DNA of 36,051 bases from Candidatus Dormiibacterota bacterium (GTDB lineage: Bacteria; Chloroflexota; Dormibacteria; Aeolococcales; Aeolococcaceae), in assembly GCA_003135895.1 (NCBI GenBank), contig PNBE01000205.1:3926-39976 (forward strand), written 5' to 3'. This document shows, one piece after another, positions 23,694 to 32,434 of the stretch. The translations under genes were made by a program, and so were the position numbers. Each line of letters opens with the position of its first letter. The first letter of the stretch is position 1. The notes beneath the pieces are model-generated. The model was not told the DNA's origin. It worked only from the letters and a program-made list of their open reading frames with translations, and searched no databases.

Positions 23694-24732
23694 CGTGCAC
23701 TCCTTCAGCATGTCTGCGGGCGGCGCGCTTCTGAGCTCTGCGCGCCGATTTCTCGATCCAACGAGGCTGATCGCAAATCCGGCCAAGGAAGTCGACGACG
23801 ATGTGGGCGGCCAGGTACGCGGTGACTCCGCTGGCCACATCGAGTTGTGGATTCACCTCCACCAGGTCGAAACCCGTCACGTCGGTGCGCTCGGCGATGG
23901 CGGTAAGCAAATCGCGAAGCTCTCGATAGGTCATGCCGTCAGGCTCAGCCGAGACACAACCGGGGACGAGTGAGAGATCGAGTACGTCGATGTCGATACT
24001 CACGTAGCAGGACGCGTTCTTCGGAATCGTGTCCAGGACGACCGGCGCACCGTGCAGTCGGAACTCGTCCATGGTCACCACCTGGTTTCCGTCCGCGACC
24101 GAGTCGCGATGCATGACCTCTGTGGAGCGAAGGCTGCGGATCCCCACCTGGCAAAGGCTGGCGACTTGCGCCAGTTTGCGAATGTGTCGAAATGCATTTG
24201 AATTGCTGTGCATGATCCCGTGCACGAACGGCGTGTAGTCGAAGTGTGCGTCGAGGTGAATCACGTGCAACGGTCCGCCGAATGCGCGCACCACCGGGAA
24301 CGTGATCGCGTGATCGCCGCCGATGACGACCGGCATCGCGCCCGCCGCGAGGATGCCGCTCGTCATTTCGGTGATGTTGTCGAATGTTCCGCTGACATTG
24401 GTCGGAAGAATGTCCGCGTCGCCGACATCGACGATCAGGCCGCCCATCTCGCGCTGTAGGAACCGACGACCGCGTTGTGGGTCGTAATAACCGCCCTCGC
24501 CGGATACGAAGCGCAAGGAATGCTCGCGTATCGCGCGGGGCCCGAAGCGTGAGCCCGGCATGAACGGCGATCCCTCATCAGTCGGGACCCCGAGCACGGC
24601 GATGTCGGCGTCGAGTGAATGAAGGTCGGAGTGCACCGGCGCGCGCATGAAGGAAGGGATGCCGACAAACGGCATGTCCAACCTTTGAGACGGTGCCGAC
24701 GTGGTCACAGGATCGGTCGGGTTGTCGGTCAT
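23686..24732 (-). CDS. Ureohydrolase 3, divergent branch
   Basis: A 348-residue arginase-superfamily protein with complete metal ligands: H141 (GGDHA), D161, H163 and D165 (HLDAHFDY), D247 and D249 (SIDIDVLD). The following loop, normally DPAFAPGTGTPEPGG, reads DLSLVPGCVSAEPDG, so the Pro, Thr and Gly residues that shape the guanidino pocket are changed while the Glu is kept. The substrate segment is MHSNSNAFRHI instead of HGT. A basic C-terminal tail (ARRAQKRAARRH) is unusual. It would hydrolyse a guanidino or related amidine compound different from that of the other two paralogues. It is flanked in the operon by a CoA-transferase (15 bp upstream) and an amidohydrolase (8-bp overlap). Confidence 0.85.
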   Translation of the reverse strand: MTDNPTDPVTTSAPSQRLDMPFVGIPSFMRAPVHSDLHSLDADIAVLGVPTDEGSPFMPGSRFGPRAIREHSLRFVSGEGGYYDPQRGRRFLQREMGGLIVDVGDADILPTNVSGTFDNITEMTSGILAAGAMPVVIGGDHAITFPVVRAFGGPLHVIHLDAHFDYTPFVHGIMHSNSNAFRHIRKLAQVASLCQVGIRSLRSTEVMHRDSVADGNQVVTMDEFRLHGAPVVLDTIPKNASCYVSIDIDVLDLSLVPGCVSAEPDGMTYRELRDLLTAIAERTDVTGFDLVEVNPQLDVASGVTAYLAAHIVVDFLGRICDQPRWIEKSARRAQKRAARRHAEGVHDG

Positions 24733-24747
24733 GTGGCGTGAGCCCGC

Positions 24748-26046
24748 TCAGACACCGATCGTCTCCGCGGCCGAGGCCACGACTCCCGCGGCCGTCAGCC
24801 CCGCGATCTCGGCCGGCCCCAGTCCAAGCAGTTCCCGAAGGATCTGGGCCGAGTGCTCGCCGAGCTGGGGCACCCACGCCGCGACGGTCGTGCCATCAAG
24901 GCCCGGGACCATGACCTGGGGATAGCGCTCGAGGGGGTGCAGGAGCCCCATGCTTTCGATCAGTTCGTCGCCGACCGCCTGCCCAACGCCTCGCACCGGG
25001 GCTCCAAGGAGTCGGCGCTGGTGCAGTCGCTCCAGCCAGTACTCCGTGGACTGGAGCTCGGTCTGGGCACCGATCCGTGCTTCCAAGCGCTGGCGGCGCG
25101 CGACTCGTTGCGCATTGGTGACCAGTTCGGGATCGGTCGCCAGCTCGGGCAGTTGCAGCGCCTCGCAGAACTGCGGCCAGGCATCGTCGCTGATGACACC
25201 AGTGATGAGGAATCCATTGTTGGTGGGGAATCCCCCGTAGGGGCAGATGGAAGGGTGATGGGAGCCCCACCGCTTGGGCTCGACTCCAGTGGCAGTGAAC
25301 GCTGCGATCGAGGTTCCCAAAGCGGCGATCGCGACGGAGTATAGCGGTACCTCGAGGTGGGTGCCAGTGCCGCTGGAACGCGCTCGCATCAGAGCGGCCA
25401 GAATTTTGGTCGACGCGGTCAGGCCGGTGGCGATGTCGACCATGGCGACACCAAAGCGGACTGGCGGGCCGTCCACCGTTCCAGTGATCTCCATCAATCC
25501 CGACAGCGCCTCGACAACGATTTCGGTCGCGGCCATCTCCGCAAACGGGCCGCGACTGCCGAACCCGTTGATCGAGCAGCTGACGATGGCGGGATTCCTC
25601 GCCGCCAAGGTGCCGTGGTCGATGCTCAGACGCTGAGCGACGCCGGGACGGAAGTTCTCAACGACGACGTCACAGCGCGTCGCCAGTGTAGCCACAAGCT
25701 CGCGGCCCCTCTGTTGATTCAGGTCGACCGCCAGGCTCCGCTTACCGCGGTTGAGCGCCGCAAAATATGTGGCGATTCCCGCTTTCGCATCGAGGAATGG
25801 GGGACCCCAGGCCCTCGTCTCATCCCCACCGTCGATCCGTTCCACCTTGATGACGTCCGCGCCGAGGTCGGACAGCAGCAGCGTGCAGTACGGACCAGAG
25901 AGCACTCGGGTGAAATCCAGAACGCGCAGCCCGTCGAGGGGTTTCTCGGAATGTTGATCCGCTTTTGACAACTCCAGGGCGATGGTAGAGTCCGCTCGAG
26001 GGGGTGTCAAACGGAGGCTCGAATCCCCCACCGGCGCTTCCAGCAT
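24748..26046 (-). CDS. Class III CoA-transferase (CaiB/BaiF family)
   Basis: A family III CoA-transferase, 432 residues from the first ATG. The core starts with PLDGLRVLDFTRVLSGPYC and LGADVIKVE. The catalytic Asp corresponds to D204 in AMVDIATG, where formyl-CoA transferase has D169 in GDS. These enzymes move CoA between carboxylic acids, activating a pathway acid for further breakdown. The 35-residue N-terminal extension is not typical. A good promoter (TTGACA, 17 bp, TACCAT) lies inside it, so the true start may be downstream, for instance near the TTG at 25971, although no good ribosome site marks it. It heads the four-gene minus-strand operon and is divergent from the aminotransferase. 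Confidence 0.85.
   Translation of the reverse strand: MLEAPVGDSSLRLTPPRADSTIALELSKADQHSEKPLDGLRVLDFTRVLSGPYCTLLLSDLGADVIKVERIDGGDETRAWGPPFLDAKAGIATYFAALNRGKRSLAVDLNQQRGRELVATLATRCDVVVENFRPGVAQRLSIDHGTLAARNPAIVSCSINGFGSRGPFAEMAATEIVVEALSGLMEITGTVDGPPVRFGVAMVDIATGLTASTKILAALMRARSSGTGTHLEVPLYSVAIAALGTSIAAFTATGVEPKRWGSHHPSICPYGGFPTNNGFLITGVISDDAWPQFCEALQLPELATDPELVTNAQRVARRQRLEARIGAQTELQSTEYWLERLHQRRLLGAPVRGVGQAVGDELIESMGLLHPLERYPQVMVPGLDGTTVAAWVPQLGEHSAQILRELLGLGPAEIAGLTAAGVVASAAETIGV
25982..26010 (-). promoter_or_regulatory. Candidate promoter of the CoA-transferase / ureohydrolase 3 operon
   Basis: Read on the minus strand, TTGACA (26010-26005) and TACCAT (25987-25982) are spaced by exactly 17 bp. 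The -35 is perfect and the -10 matches four of six. It falls within the first codons of the longest CoA-transferase frame, arguing for a later translation start. Transcription would begin near 25975. Confidence 0.45.
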
Positions 26047-26102
26047 TACGGAAAGCAGCCGGGTAGTTCACTGCTGAAGCGCGATGTAAGGGAGAGCGGG
26101 CG

Positions 26103-27389
26103 ATGACCCAGGCGCCGACCCGATTCTGGCACCCATTCTCTGACATGGCCAAGATCGCCGGCCACGAGATCATCCTCGACCGCGCCGAGGGCGTGTGGCT
26201 GTGGGACCGGGCTGGGCACCGTTACTACGACGCCACCGCAAGCCTCTGGTACTGCAACGTGGGCCACGGGCGATCCGAGCTCGCCGAGGCCGCTGCCAAA
26301 CAGATGCTTCGCTTGGACTCCTACTCCAGCTTCGGCAGCTATGCGACAGAACCAGTGCGCGAGTTGGCCGAGCGAGTGTGCGCCCTGGCACCGATTAACG
26401 AGGCTGTTGCCTTCTTCACCACGGGCGGTTCGGATGCGGTGGACACCGCAGCCAAACTGGTGCGCCGCTATTGGAACGCCGTCGGGCAACCCGAGCGGCA
26501 GCTGATCCTGGTCCGCGAGGGTGCCTACCACGGCATGAATACCTATGGCACCAGCCTGGCCGGCATCCCGGCCAATGCGGCCGGCTATGGCGATCTCGTC
26601 CCAGGCGTGGTCCGGGTGGCACGCGACAGCGCCGCCGACCTGGCCCGAAGCCTCGACGAGCACGACGGGAGGGTCGCAGCCTTCTTCGCGGAGCCAGTGA
26701 TCGGAGCGGGCGGGGTGTATCCCCCGGCCGAGAGCTACTGGACAGAGGTACAGGAGCTCTGCCGAGCCCACGACGTGCTCCTGGTCGCGGACGAGGTGAT
26801 CACCGGCTTCGGCCGCGTCGGGAGTTGGTTCGGAAGCCAGCGTTACGGCATCGAGCCTGATCTCATCGTCGGAGCCAAGGGCATCACGTCGGGGTATTTC
26901 CCCGTCGGAATGGTGCTCTGCGGGCGGCGGATACAAGAGCCTTTCTGGCGTGGGACTGCGGGTGTGCTCCGACACGGCTATACCTACTCGGGCCACGCAA
27001 CCGGGGCCGCGGTGGCACTGGCCAACCTCGACTTGATCGAGTCCGAGAATCTCGTGGAGCGGGTGCGGGAGCTGGAAGGAGTGCTTGCTTCGACGCTCTC
27101 GGTCCTCTCCGACCATACCCTCGTGGGTGAAGTGAGAACCGTGGGGCTGACAGCCGCGGTGGAACTCGAGGCCAGCGTCCTGAGCGAGGATCCTGGTGTC
27201 ATCGACAGAGTGGTCCAGGCTGCACACGAGCGGGGAGTGCTGACCCGCGGTCTCGTTGGCCGGGCGCTGCAAATCTCGCCCCCGTTTGTGACCAACGCCG
27301 ACGAGCTGGCCGATTTGGCAACGGTGCTCGGTCAGAGTCTCGACGCTGTGGCCGAGCAACGGCTGTCCACGCCCGTCGCACACCGCTAG
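26103..27389 (+). CDS. Class III omega-amino acid / diamine aminotransferase
   Basis: A 428-residue PLP aminotransferase. The Schiff-base lysine is K259 in VGAKGITSGYFPVG, D230 in VADEVITGFGRVG pairs with the pyridine nitrogen, and the N-terminal substrate region reads FWHPFSDM and DATASLWYCNVGHG, as in beta-alanine:pyruvate and putrescine/taurine-type enzymes. It moves a terminal amino group to a keto acid, giving a semialdehyde. That would follow naturally after ureohydrolases, which leave primary amines. The ATG at 26103 has GGAG about 8 nt upstream. It is divergently oriented to the CoA-transferase operon with 56 bp between. Its TAG lies inside a strong hairpin that may end transcription. 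Confidence 0.9.
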   Translation: MTQAPTRFWHPFSDMAKIAGHEIILDRAEGVWLWDRAGHRYYDATASLWYCNVGHGRSELAEAAAKQMLRLDSYSSFGSYATEPVRELAERVCALAPINEAVAFFTTGGSDAVDTAAKLVRRYWNAVGQPERQLILVREGAYHGMNTYGTSLAGIPANAAGYGDLVPGVVRVARDSAADLARSLDEHDGRVAAFFAEPVIGAGGVYPPAESYWTEVQELCRAHDVLLVADEVITGFGRVGSWFGSQRYGIEPDLIVGAKGITSGYFPVGMVLCGRRIQEPFWRGTAGVLRHGYTYSGHATGAAVALANLDLIESENLVERVRELEGVLASTLSVLSDHTLVGEVRTVGLTAAVELEASVLSEDPGVIDRVVQAAHERGVLTRGLVGRALQISPPFVTNADELADLATVLGQSLDAVAEQRLSTPVAHR

Positions 27390-27411
27390 CGTCGCGTCGG
27401 CGGCGCTAGCG
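27384..27411. terminator. Hairpin between convergent aminotransferase and DMT genes
   Basis: Two copies of the self-complementary CGCTAGCG (27384-27391 and 27404-27411) extend inward with TCGC/GCGG to a 12-bp stem (one T-G wobble) and a GTCG loop. The left arm includes the stop codon of the aminotransferase. No T-run follows on either strand, so it may act as a bidirectional hairpin without a classic tail. Confidence 0.5.
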
Positions 27412-27414
27412 TGC

Positions 27415-28245
27415 TCACCCGACGGTGATGAGCACGACTGCCGCTATCGCGGTGCCGACGCCGACGATCTGTTGCGTCCGGAGCCTTTCACCGAGAAAGA
27501 GCATCGACCACAGCACCGTGGGGACGGGATACAGAGAGGCGAGCACGGCCACGATGCTGAGCAAACCATGGTGCACCGCGAGCAGGTACAGCGCATTCGC
27601 GCTCACGTCGCAAACACCGGCGCTGAGCACCACAGCCGGGCGTGTCGCACCAAAGCGGGGTGTTTGACGAGTGAAGGCCGCAACCAGGACGAGCCCGGTG
27701 ACGGATGCTCCCCGAGCTGAGGCCAAGGGCCAGAGGTTCGCCGCGGTCGATGTCTTGGCCATGGCGACATAGAACAACCCGAGGGCAAGTCCAGCGCCGA
27801 GCGCGAGCAGCAGCGTGTCGCGACGCAGCCGAACAGCAGCGCTTCCGCCGGCGCTGAGCAGAGTGACTGCGGCAACAGCCAATGCAATACCGATGTACTG
27901 AGGCGCCGCGGGACGCTCGCCGCCGCCGATGCCCACCGCAACCGGCACCACCACGGCAACGACGCCCGTGATGGGAGCGACCGTTGACATCGCACCGGAC
28001 GCCAAGCCTCGATACAGCATGCCGACACCAGCAACTCCCGCGATCCCGGCGAGCGCCCCGAGGGCAAGATCGCTACCGGTGGCGATTCCACCGATCAAGG
28101 CGGCGACGATCAACATCCCGATAAGCCCGACCCCCTGCGAGATCAGCAGCACGGAGAGCAATGGGGTCGCACGATTGGCAAGACCGCCAAGGAAATCACC
28201 GGAGCCATACAGCGCAGCAGCGACAAGCGCGAGCCCGATAGCCAT
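27415..28245 (-). CDS. EamA/DMT-family membrane transporter (3)
   Basis: A 276-residue membrane protein of about ten helices. The start IGLALVAAALYGSGDFLGGLA is the first EamA helix, and SGAMSTVAPITGVVAVVVPVAVG and HHGLLSIVAVLASLYPVPTVLWSMLFLGE are the paired helix ends of both repeats. It is a likely exporter of an unidentified small molecule. The ATG at 28245 is 6 nt after a TAGGGT box, suggesting leaderless expression, and there is no ribosome site. It stands alone, convergent with the aminotransferase. Confidence 0.85.
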   Translation of the reverse strand: MAIGLALVAAALYGSGDFLGGLANRATPLLSVLLISQGVGLIGMLIVAALIGGIATGSDLALGALAGIAGVAGVGMLYRGLASGAMSTVAPITGVVAVVVPVAVGIGGGERPAAPQYIGIALAVAAVTLLSAGGSAAVRLRRDTLLLALGAGLALGLFYVAMAKTSTAANLWPLASARGASVTGLVLVAAFTRQTPRFGATRPAVVLSAGVCDVSANALYLLAVHHGLLSIVAVLASLYPVPTVLWSMLFLGERLRTQQIVGVGTAIAAVVLITVG

Positions 28246-28251
28246 CTGTCG

Positions 28252-28257
28252 ACCCTA
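28252..28257 (-). promoter_or_regulatory. Candidate -10 box (TAGGGT) for DMT transporter 3, leaderless layout
   Basis: On the minus strand TAGGGT is followed by 6 nt and the ATG at 28245. No clear -35 is seen and no ribosome site is present. Confidence 0.4.
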
Positions 28258-28875
28258 TATCGACATGTGACTTTGCCGCGGCGATCGCGGCTGTCCGGCA
28301 GGCGTCACAGCCGCCACCTGAAGTCGCGGAACCTCGATCGACCTTTGGCGCATGCGGGGTTGTACTCTACGGTGTGCAACCGGCGATCATGCGAGTCGAT
28401 TTGAATCGTCAGGTGTGGACTGTTCGTTGCAGGGACGTGATGGAGTGGCGCCTCCCCAGCCGAGCGCGAGTCGCGAAGGGTCGATGCCCTGAATCATCTC
28501 GCTATCGACCGCAGAGAGCAACGGCTAAATTTGTACCATCAGTGCGAGCGACGTTGGGACGTTTTGATGCACCTGAGATGAGTCAATCCAAATCGGCCAC
28601 CCGCACCCGCTGAGTCGATGCACAGCAAGCGATAAGTCGCGTTAGATGATGGTTCCCAACGCCACAACACGCGTTCAGGAGGTGCAAAGAGGAACGAGTA
28701 ATTTGCGGTTATGCCATGCGGCGCGCGCTATCCTGACTAGGCGAATCACGTGGTCCATACGAGAAGGTCAAGGACGCCTGACGGCCCAATTCTTCTCGGC
28801 TCATGCGGTGAATTTGCACTGGCATGACCGACGCGACTATGACCAGTTGGCCTGAGTGAGACGTTGACCTTCTCG
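28258..28875. other. Intergenic region, lower GC, no gene recognised
   Basis: About 620 bp lie between the start of DMT gene 3 and the end of the cyclase gene. The right two thirds look AT-richer than the flanks (for example around 28525 and 28700). A frame at 28374-28613 (79 codons) starts 5 nt after TACTCT, but its translation is Arg/Ser-rich and matches nothing I know. No hairpin with T-run, tRNA or repeat was found. Confidence 0.5.
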
Positions 28876-31800
28876 CTATGCGGAAGCTGCGAGCAGGCCC
28901 TCAGCCTCGCGGATGTAGCGGGTCGCGCCGACCGAACGGTAGAAGGCAAGGACGCGCTGCAGTTCGACATCGGCCTCAGCCCGGGAGCCCTGGTCGATCA
29001 GCGTCTCCGCAAGCCAAAGCCGGTCGCGCGCCTCCTCAGTGGCGGCGCCCATGAGGCCGCAGATGTCCGCCGCTCGGCGCAGATCCCCCGAGGCGAAGGC
29101 AGCGGCCGCCTGGACCCATGGGACATCCGAGGTGGGGAGAACCTCGATCAGCTCTTCTCCTCGACGCAGGGCGGCAAGCGTCCAAGCGAGTACGTGGACG
29201 GCGGTCATGGCTGAGGCGACTCTTCTTCGCGTCTTCAACGCAGCGAGGAACTCATCAGCCAGCGCTGATGCGCGCTCCGACTCGCCGCTTTCGCACAAGA
29301 TGTGCGCGCACGCTGCCAGCGTCGGGAGGAGAATCTGCGGATCCTTGATCCCGCGGGCGAGTTCCAGCGATCGATCGGCGTCGGCCAGTGCTCCGTGAAC
29401 GTCGTCGCGACCGATCCGGGTTTTAGCCCGAATAAGGTAAGTCCACGAGGCATCGTAGTGCGGGGAGCCGGCCTCCACCTGGGCGAGTAACTCCTCGGCG
29501 ACATTCAGAGCCTCGTGCCAGTGGCCGCGGTCAAACTCATCACCCGCTTGATCGCCGCGTATCCAGCGCTGTTGTCCAACCAGGCCGAAGCGGGTTGCGG
29601 TCTCGGCCGCCTCGGCCGCCACCGCAGCCGATTGCGCGAGCTGGCCACTCATAAACAGCGCCGCCGAGAGGTTCCCCTGTGCCCGGCAGATCGCTGTCGG
29701 AACATTCGCCTCTAGCGCAAGAGCGCGGCCTCGCTCAAGGTCCTCGATGCCACCGGGGTCACCGCTGTCCACTCTGGACATGCCGATGGTGATCATTGCG
29801 TTCGCACGCAACTCGTCCAGACCGAGCTGCTCTGCCATGGCTATTGCGTCCCGTCCAAGGCTGATCGCATCACCGCTCTCTGACGCCAGCATCAGGAACC
29901 GGGAGATGCTGCCGATGACAGCCGCCTTGGCGCGTGATGGCTCGCTCGCATCCACCAGCTCTCGGGCGCGCCGCACATGTTCGGCGGACTGACGAGTATC
30001 TCCCCGGTACCAATGCAACTCGGCGAGCGTCGCCTCCGCCTCGGCAGCCGTTTCACGGTCGCCTACTGCCACCAACTCGGCGCAGGCCGAGGCAAGCACA
30101 GCGGGCTCGAGATCACCGCCGATGAGCTGCGTCCGGCCGAGCTGGAACAGCAGCCGCGCCCGATCCGGCGAACCAGCCGGAGCCAACTCGAGTGCAGCCC
30201 GGTAGAAGCCGACCGCGCTGGCATGTGCATTGAGCGACAAGGCGCGATTGCCCGCGTCAGAGACGCTTGCCAGGACGCGCTCGGTGAAGGCGGGGTCGCT
30301 GGGTTGCGACGCCGCGCGCCGAAGCTCCAGGCAGCTGAGGTAGTGGTGGGCGAGCATCTCAGCGTGGTCCTGAGTCCGGCCCAGTGACCGGATCCACTCC
30401 GCCGCAAGATGATGTTGCTCGGCGCGCCGCCCACGGGGGATCTGCCCGTAGGCGACGTCGCGGACCAGCACGTGGAGGAACGCATACTCCGCCTCATTCG
30501 CCACCGAGGAGCGACGCGCCCGTTGCAAGAAGTCCTTGCGTTCCAGTGCGTGGAGATGAAGCTCCACCGCCCCGCGGTCCAGCCCGCTCCCCTGAGCCGC
30601 GGCACCCAGCCAGAAGACCTTGCCGATGACCGCCGCCGTCTGCAGCAGACTCTTCTCCTCGGCCGGGAGGGCGTCGAGTCGGGCCGCGATGATGCCCTGA
30701 ACGGTCTCTGGCAATGGCAACGTCTCGGCATCGCCTCGCTCGGCCAGCATGCGCATGTACTGCTCCGCGTACAGCGGGTTGCCGTCGGCCCGCGCCAGCA
30801 GCGCGAGCTGCGTCTCGGCTGCCATCACTGGTCGATCGCTGAGGCTGCCGATCAGCTGTGCTGTTTCCTTGTCGGAGAGCCGCGAGAGCGACAGGGTGAT
30901 GGCTTGGCGCTTGCCGCCGCCCCACCCGGACCGACGCTCGAACAGCTCCGGCCGGGAATTGCAGACGATGAGCATCGGTAGGCCGCTTACCCAGTCGACG
31001 AGATACTCCACAAAATCGAGGAGATTGTCGTCCGCCCAGTGCACATCCTCGAAAACCAGCACCAAGGGGCGCTGCTCGGCGAGCGCCTCGAAGAACCGCC
31101 GCCAGGCGGCGAAAGCCTCCTCGCGCCGGTCGCCGCCGGCCTCGCCGTTGCTGCTCAGGCCAGCGAGCGGGCGCAGGTGGCCCTCCACCCATTGTGCATC
31201 CGCCCGTTCGAGGATCACCGCGGCGACCGCCGCTGTCAGCTTCTCCTCAGCTTGCTCAGGAGGGTCCGTCTCCAGAATCCCAGCCTGCGCTTTCACCATC
31301 TCGCCGAGGGCCCAGAAGGTGACCCCATCGCCGTATGGCACAGAGCGACCCTGACGCCAGCACACGGTCTCGTTCGCATCCTCGTCGACCACCCGAAAGA
31401 GCTCGGCCACCAGCCGGCTCTTGCCGATCCCCGGGACCCCCACGATGGTCACCAGTTGCGGGGAACGATCCTCCCGGACGCGCGCGAGGGCGTCTCTCAG
31501 CACATTCAACTCGTGGGCGCGGCCGACCATCGGCGCTCGGCTCGCCGGGGCAAGGTCCACGCCGAACCGCGAACGCGCGTCGAGGGCTTCCCATGCCGGC
31601 ACCGGCTCGGCCTTGCCCTTCGCCACTACTGGGGCCACGGCTCGATAGGTGATCACCTGGGACGTGGCGCGGTAGGCCGCCTCCCCCACCAGGATGCCGT
31701 TCACGGGCGCCGCCGTCTGCAGCCGCGCCGCTGTGTTCACCACGTCGCCTGAGGCCATGCCTTCACCCTGGGCGGGCCTGGCCCCGAGCGTAACCAGCAC

Positions 31801-32208
31801 CTCGCCGGTGTTGACCGCGATGCGCAGTTGCAAGTCCGCCTGCTGCTCCAGCACCCAGTCGCGGATCGCCAGCGCCGCGCGCACCGCCCGCTCGGGATCA
31901 TCCTCGTGGGCCACGGGCGCCCCGAAGAGCGCCATCACCGCGTCGCCGATGAACTTCTCAACGGTGCCCCCGAAGCGCTCGAGCTCGGTGCGCAGTCGCG
32001 TGTAGTAGGGGGACAGCAAGGCGCGCACATCCTCGGGATCGAGTTGCTCGGAGCGCGAGGTGAAGCCCACCAGATCGGCAAAGAGCACCGTCACAACCTT
32101 GCGCTCCTCGTGGGCGGCGGCACTGGCCTCGACCATCGGAGTGCCGCACTTCGAGCAGAAGTTCGCCCCAGGCTGGTTCTCATGTCCGCACGCAGGACAG
32201 AGACTCAT
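28876..32208 (-). CDS. Zinc-ribbon / class III adenylate-guanylate cyclase / AAA ATPase / TPR signalling protein
   Basis: A 1110-residue multidomain protein. Residues 4-21 form a zinc ribbon (CPACG and CSKCG). Residues 35-210 are a class III nucleotide cyclase domain: the metal Asp residues are D45 (FADLVGFT) and D89 (FIGDAVMALFG), and the transition-state Asn/Arg are N158 and R162 (GDVVNTAARL). Residues 225-500 are a MalT/AfsR-like ATPase with Walker A GVPGIGKS (257-264) and the acidic strand LVLVFEDVHWADD. The rest is helical with TPR-like repeats. It should make a cyclic nucleotide under ATP- and ligand-dependent control. The ATG at 32208 directly precedes the ribbon and lies 6 nt after a TACGCT box. 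The longer frame to 32586 runs into the divergent lipoprotein gene and is unlikely. Confidence 0.88.
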   Translation of the reverse strand: MSLCPACGHENQPGANFCSKCGTPMVEASAAAHEERKVVTVLFADLVGFTSRSEQLDPEDVRALLSPYYTRLRTELERFGGTVEKFIGDAVMALFGAPVAHEDDPERAVRAALAIRDWVLEQQADLQLRIAVNTGEVLVTLGARPAQGEGMASGDVVNTAARLQTAAPVNGILVGEAAYRATSQVITYRAVAPVVAKGKAEPVPAWEALDARSRFGVDLAPASRAPMVGRAHELNVLRDALARVREDRSPQLVTIVGVPGIGKSRLVAELFRVVDEDANETVCWRQGRSVPYGDGVTFWALGEMVKAQAGILETDPPEQAEEKLTAAVAAVILERADAQWVEGHLRPLAGLSSNGEAGGDRREEAFAAWRRFFEALAEQRPLVLVFEDVHWADDNLLDFVEYLVDWVSGLPMLIVCNSRPELFERRSGWGGGKRQAITLSLSRLSDKETAQLIGSLSDRPVMAAETQLALLARADGNPLYAEQYMRMLAERGDAETLPLPETVQGIIAARLDALPAEEKSLLQTAAVIGKVFWLGAAAQGSGLDRGAVELHLHALERKDFLQRARRSSVANEAEYAFLHVLVRDVAYGQIPRGRRAEQHHLAAEWIRSLGRTQDHAEMLAHHYLSCLELRRAASQPSDPAFTERVLASVSDAGNRALSLNAHASAVGFYRAALELAPAGSPDRARLLFQLGRTQLIGGDLEPAVLASACAELVAVGDRETAAEAEATLAELHWYRGDTRQSAEHVRRARELVDASEPSRAKAAVIGSISRFLMLASESGDAISLGRDAIAMAEQLGLDELRANAMITIGMSRVDSGDPGGIEDLERGRALALEANVPTAICRAQGNLSAALFMSGQLAQSAAVAAEAAETATRFGLVGQQRWIRGDQAGDEFDRGHWHEALNVAEELLAQVEAGSPHYDASWTYLIRAKTRIGRDDVHGALADADRSLELARGIKDPQILLPTLAACAHILCESGESERASALADEFLAALKTRRRVASAMTAVHVLAWTLAALRRGEELIEVLPTSDVPWVQAAAAFASGDLRRAADICGLMGAATEEARDRLWLAETLIDQGSRAEADVELQRVLAFYRSVGATRYIREAEGLLAASA

Positions 32209-32214
32209 GCAGGT

Positions 32215-32220
32215 AGCGTA
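32215..32220 (-). promoter_or_regulatory. Candidate -10 box (TACGCT) for the cyclase gene, leaderless layout
   Basis: On the minus strand TACGCT is followed by 6 nt and the ATG at 32208. No ribosome site precedes the ATG. Confidence 0.35.
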
Positions 32221-32422
32221 GCCGCTCGCGAGGCACCCATTGCGGGCGTTCAGGCCATCAGGCCTCCGATGCCAAATGTCTGAGACTGCTACCGGTCGCC
32301 ACGCTCGCCGAATAACTACGGCCACGTCCCCGAGCTCGCCCTCGAGCGGTACGGCGACCCGTGCGGCACCAAGCCGCCCGATGGTGTAATCCGGAACTCT
32401 CGACTGTGGCCTATCGAGGATG

Positions 32423-32428
32423 TAGTGT
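32423..32428 (+). promoter_or_regulatory. Candidate -10 box (TAGTGT) for the lipoprotein gene, leaderless layout
   Basis: TAGTGT is followed by 6 nt and the ATG at 32435. There is no purine-rich ribosome site in the gap. Confidence 0.4.
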
Positions 32429-32434
32429 CTTGGG

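Noticed and set aside
26005-26045. A stretch resembling a tRNA T-arm and 3' end (CTCGAAT loop followed by C-rich stem and TTCCA) on the plus strand.
   Set aside because: No matching acceptor 5' strand is found upstream, the presumed anticodon stem does not pair, and the stem has an A-C mismatch. The site overlaps the CoA-transferase gene start.
26046-27383. Open frame of 445 codons on the minus strand opposite the aminotransferase.
   Set aside because: No family pattern; the plus-strand frame carries complete class III aminotransferase motifs.
28374-28613. 79-codon plus-strand frame starting 5 nt after TACTCT.
   Set aside because: Spacing is shorter than at the other leaderless candidates, no -35 is present and the translation looks random and Arg-rich.
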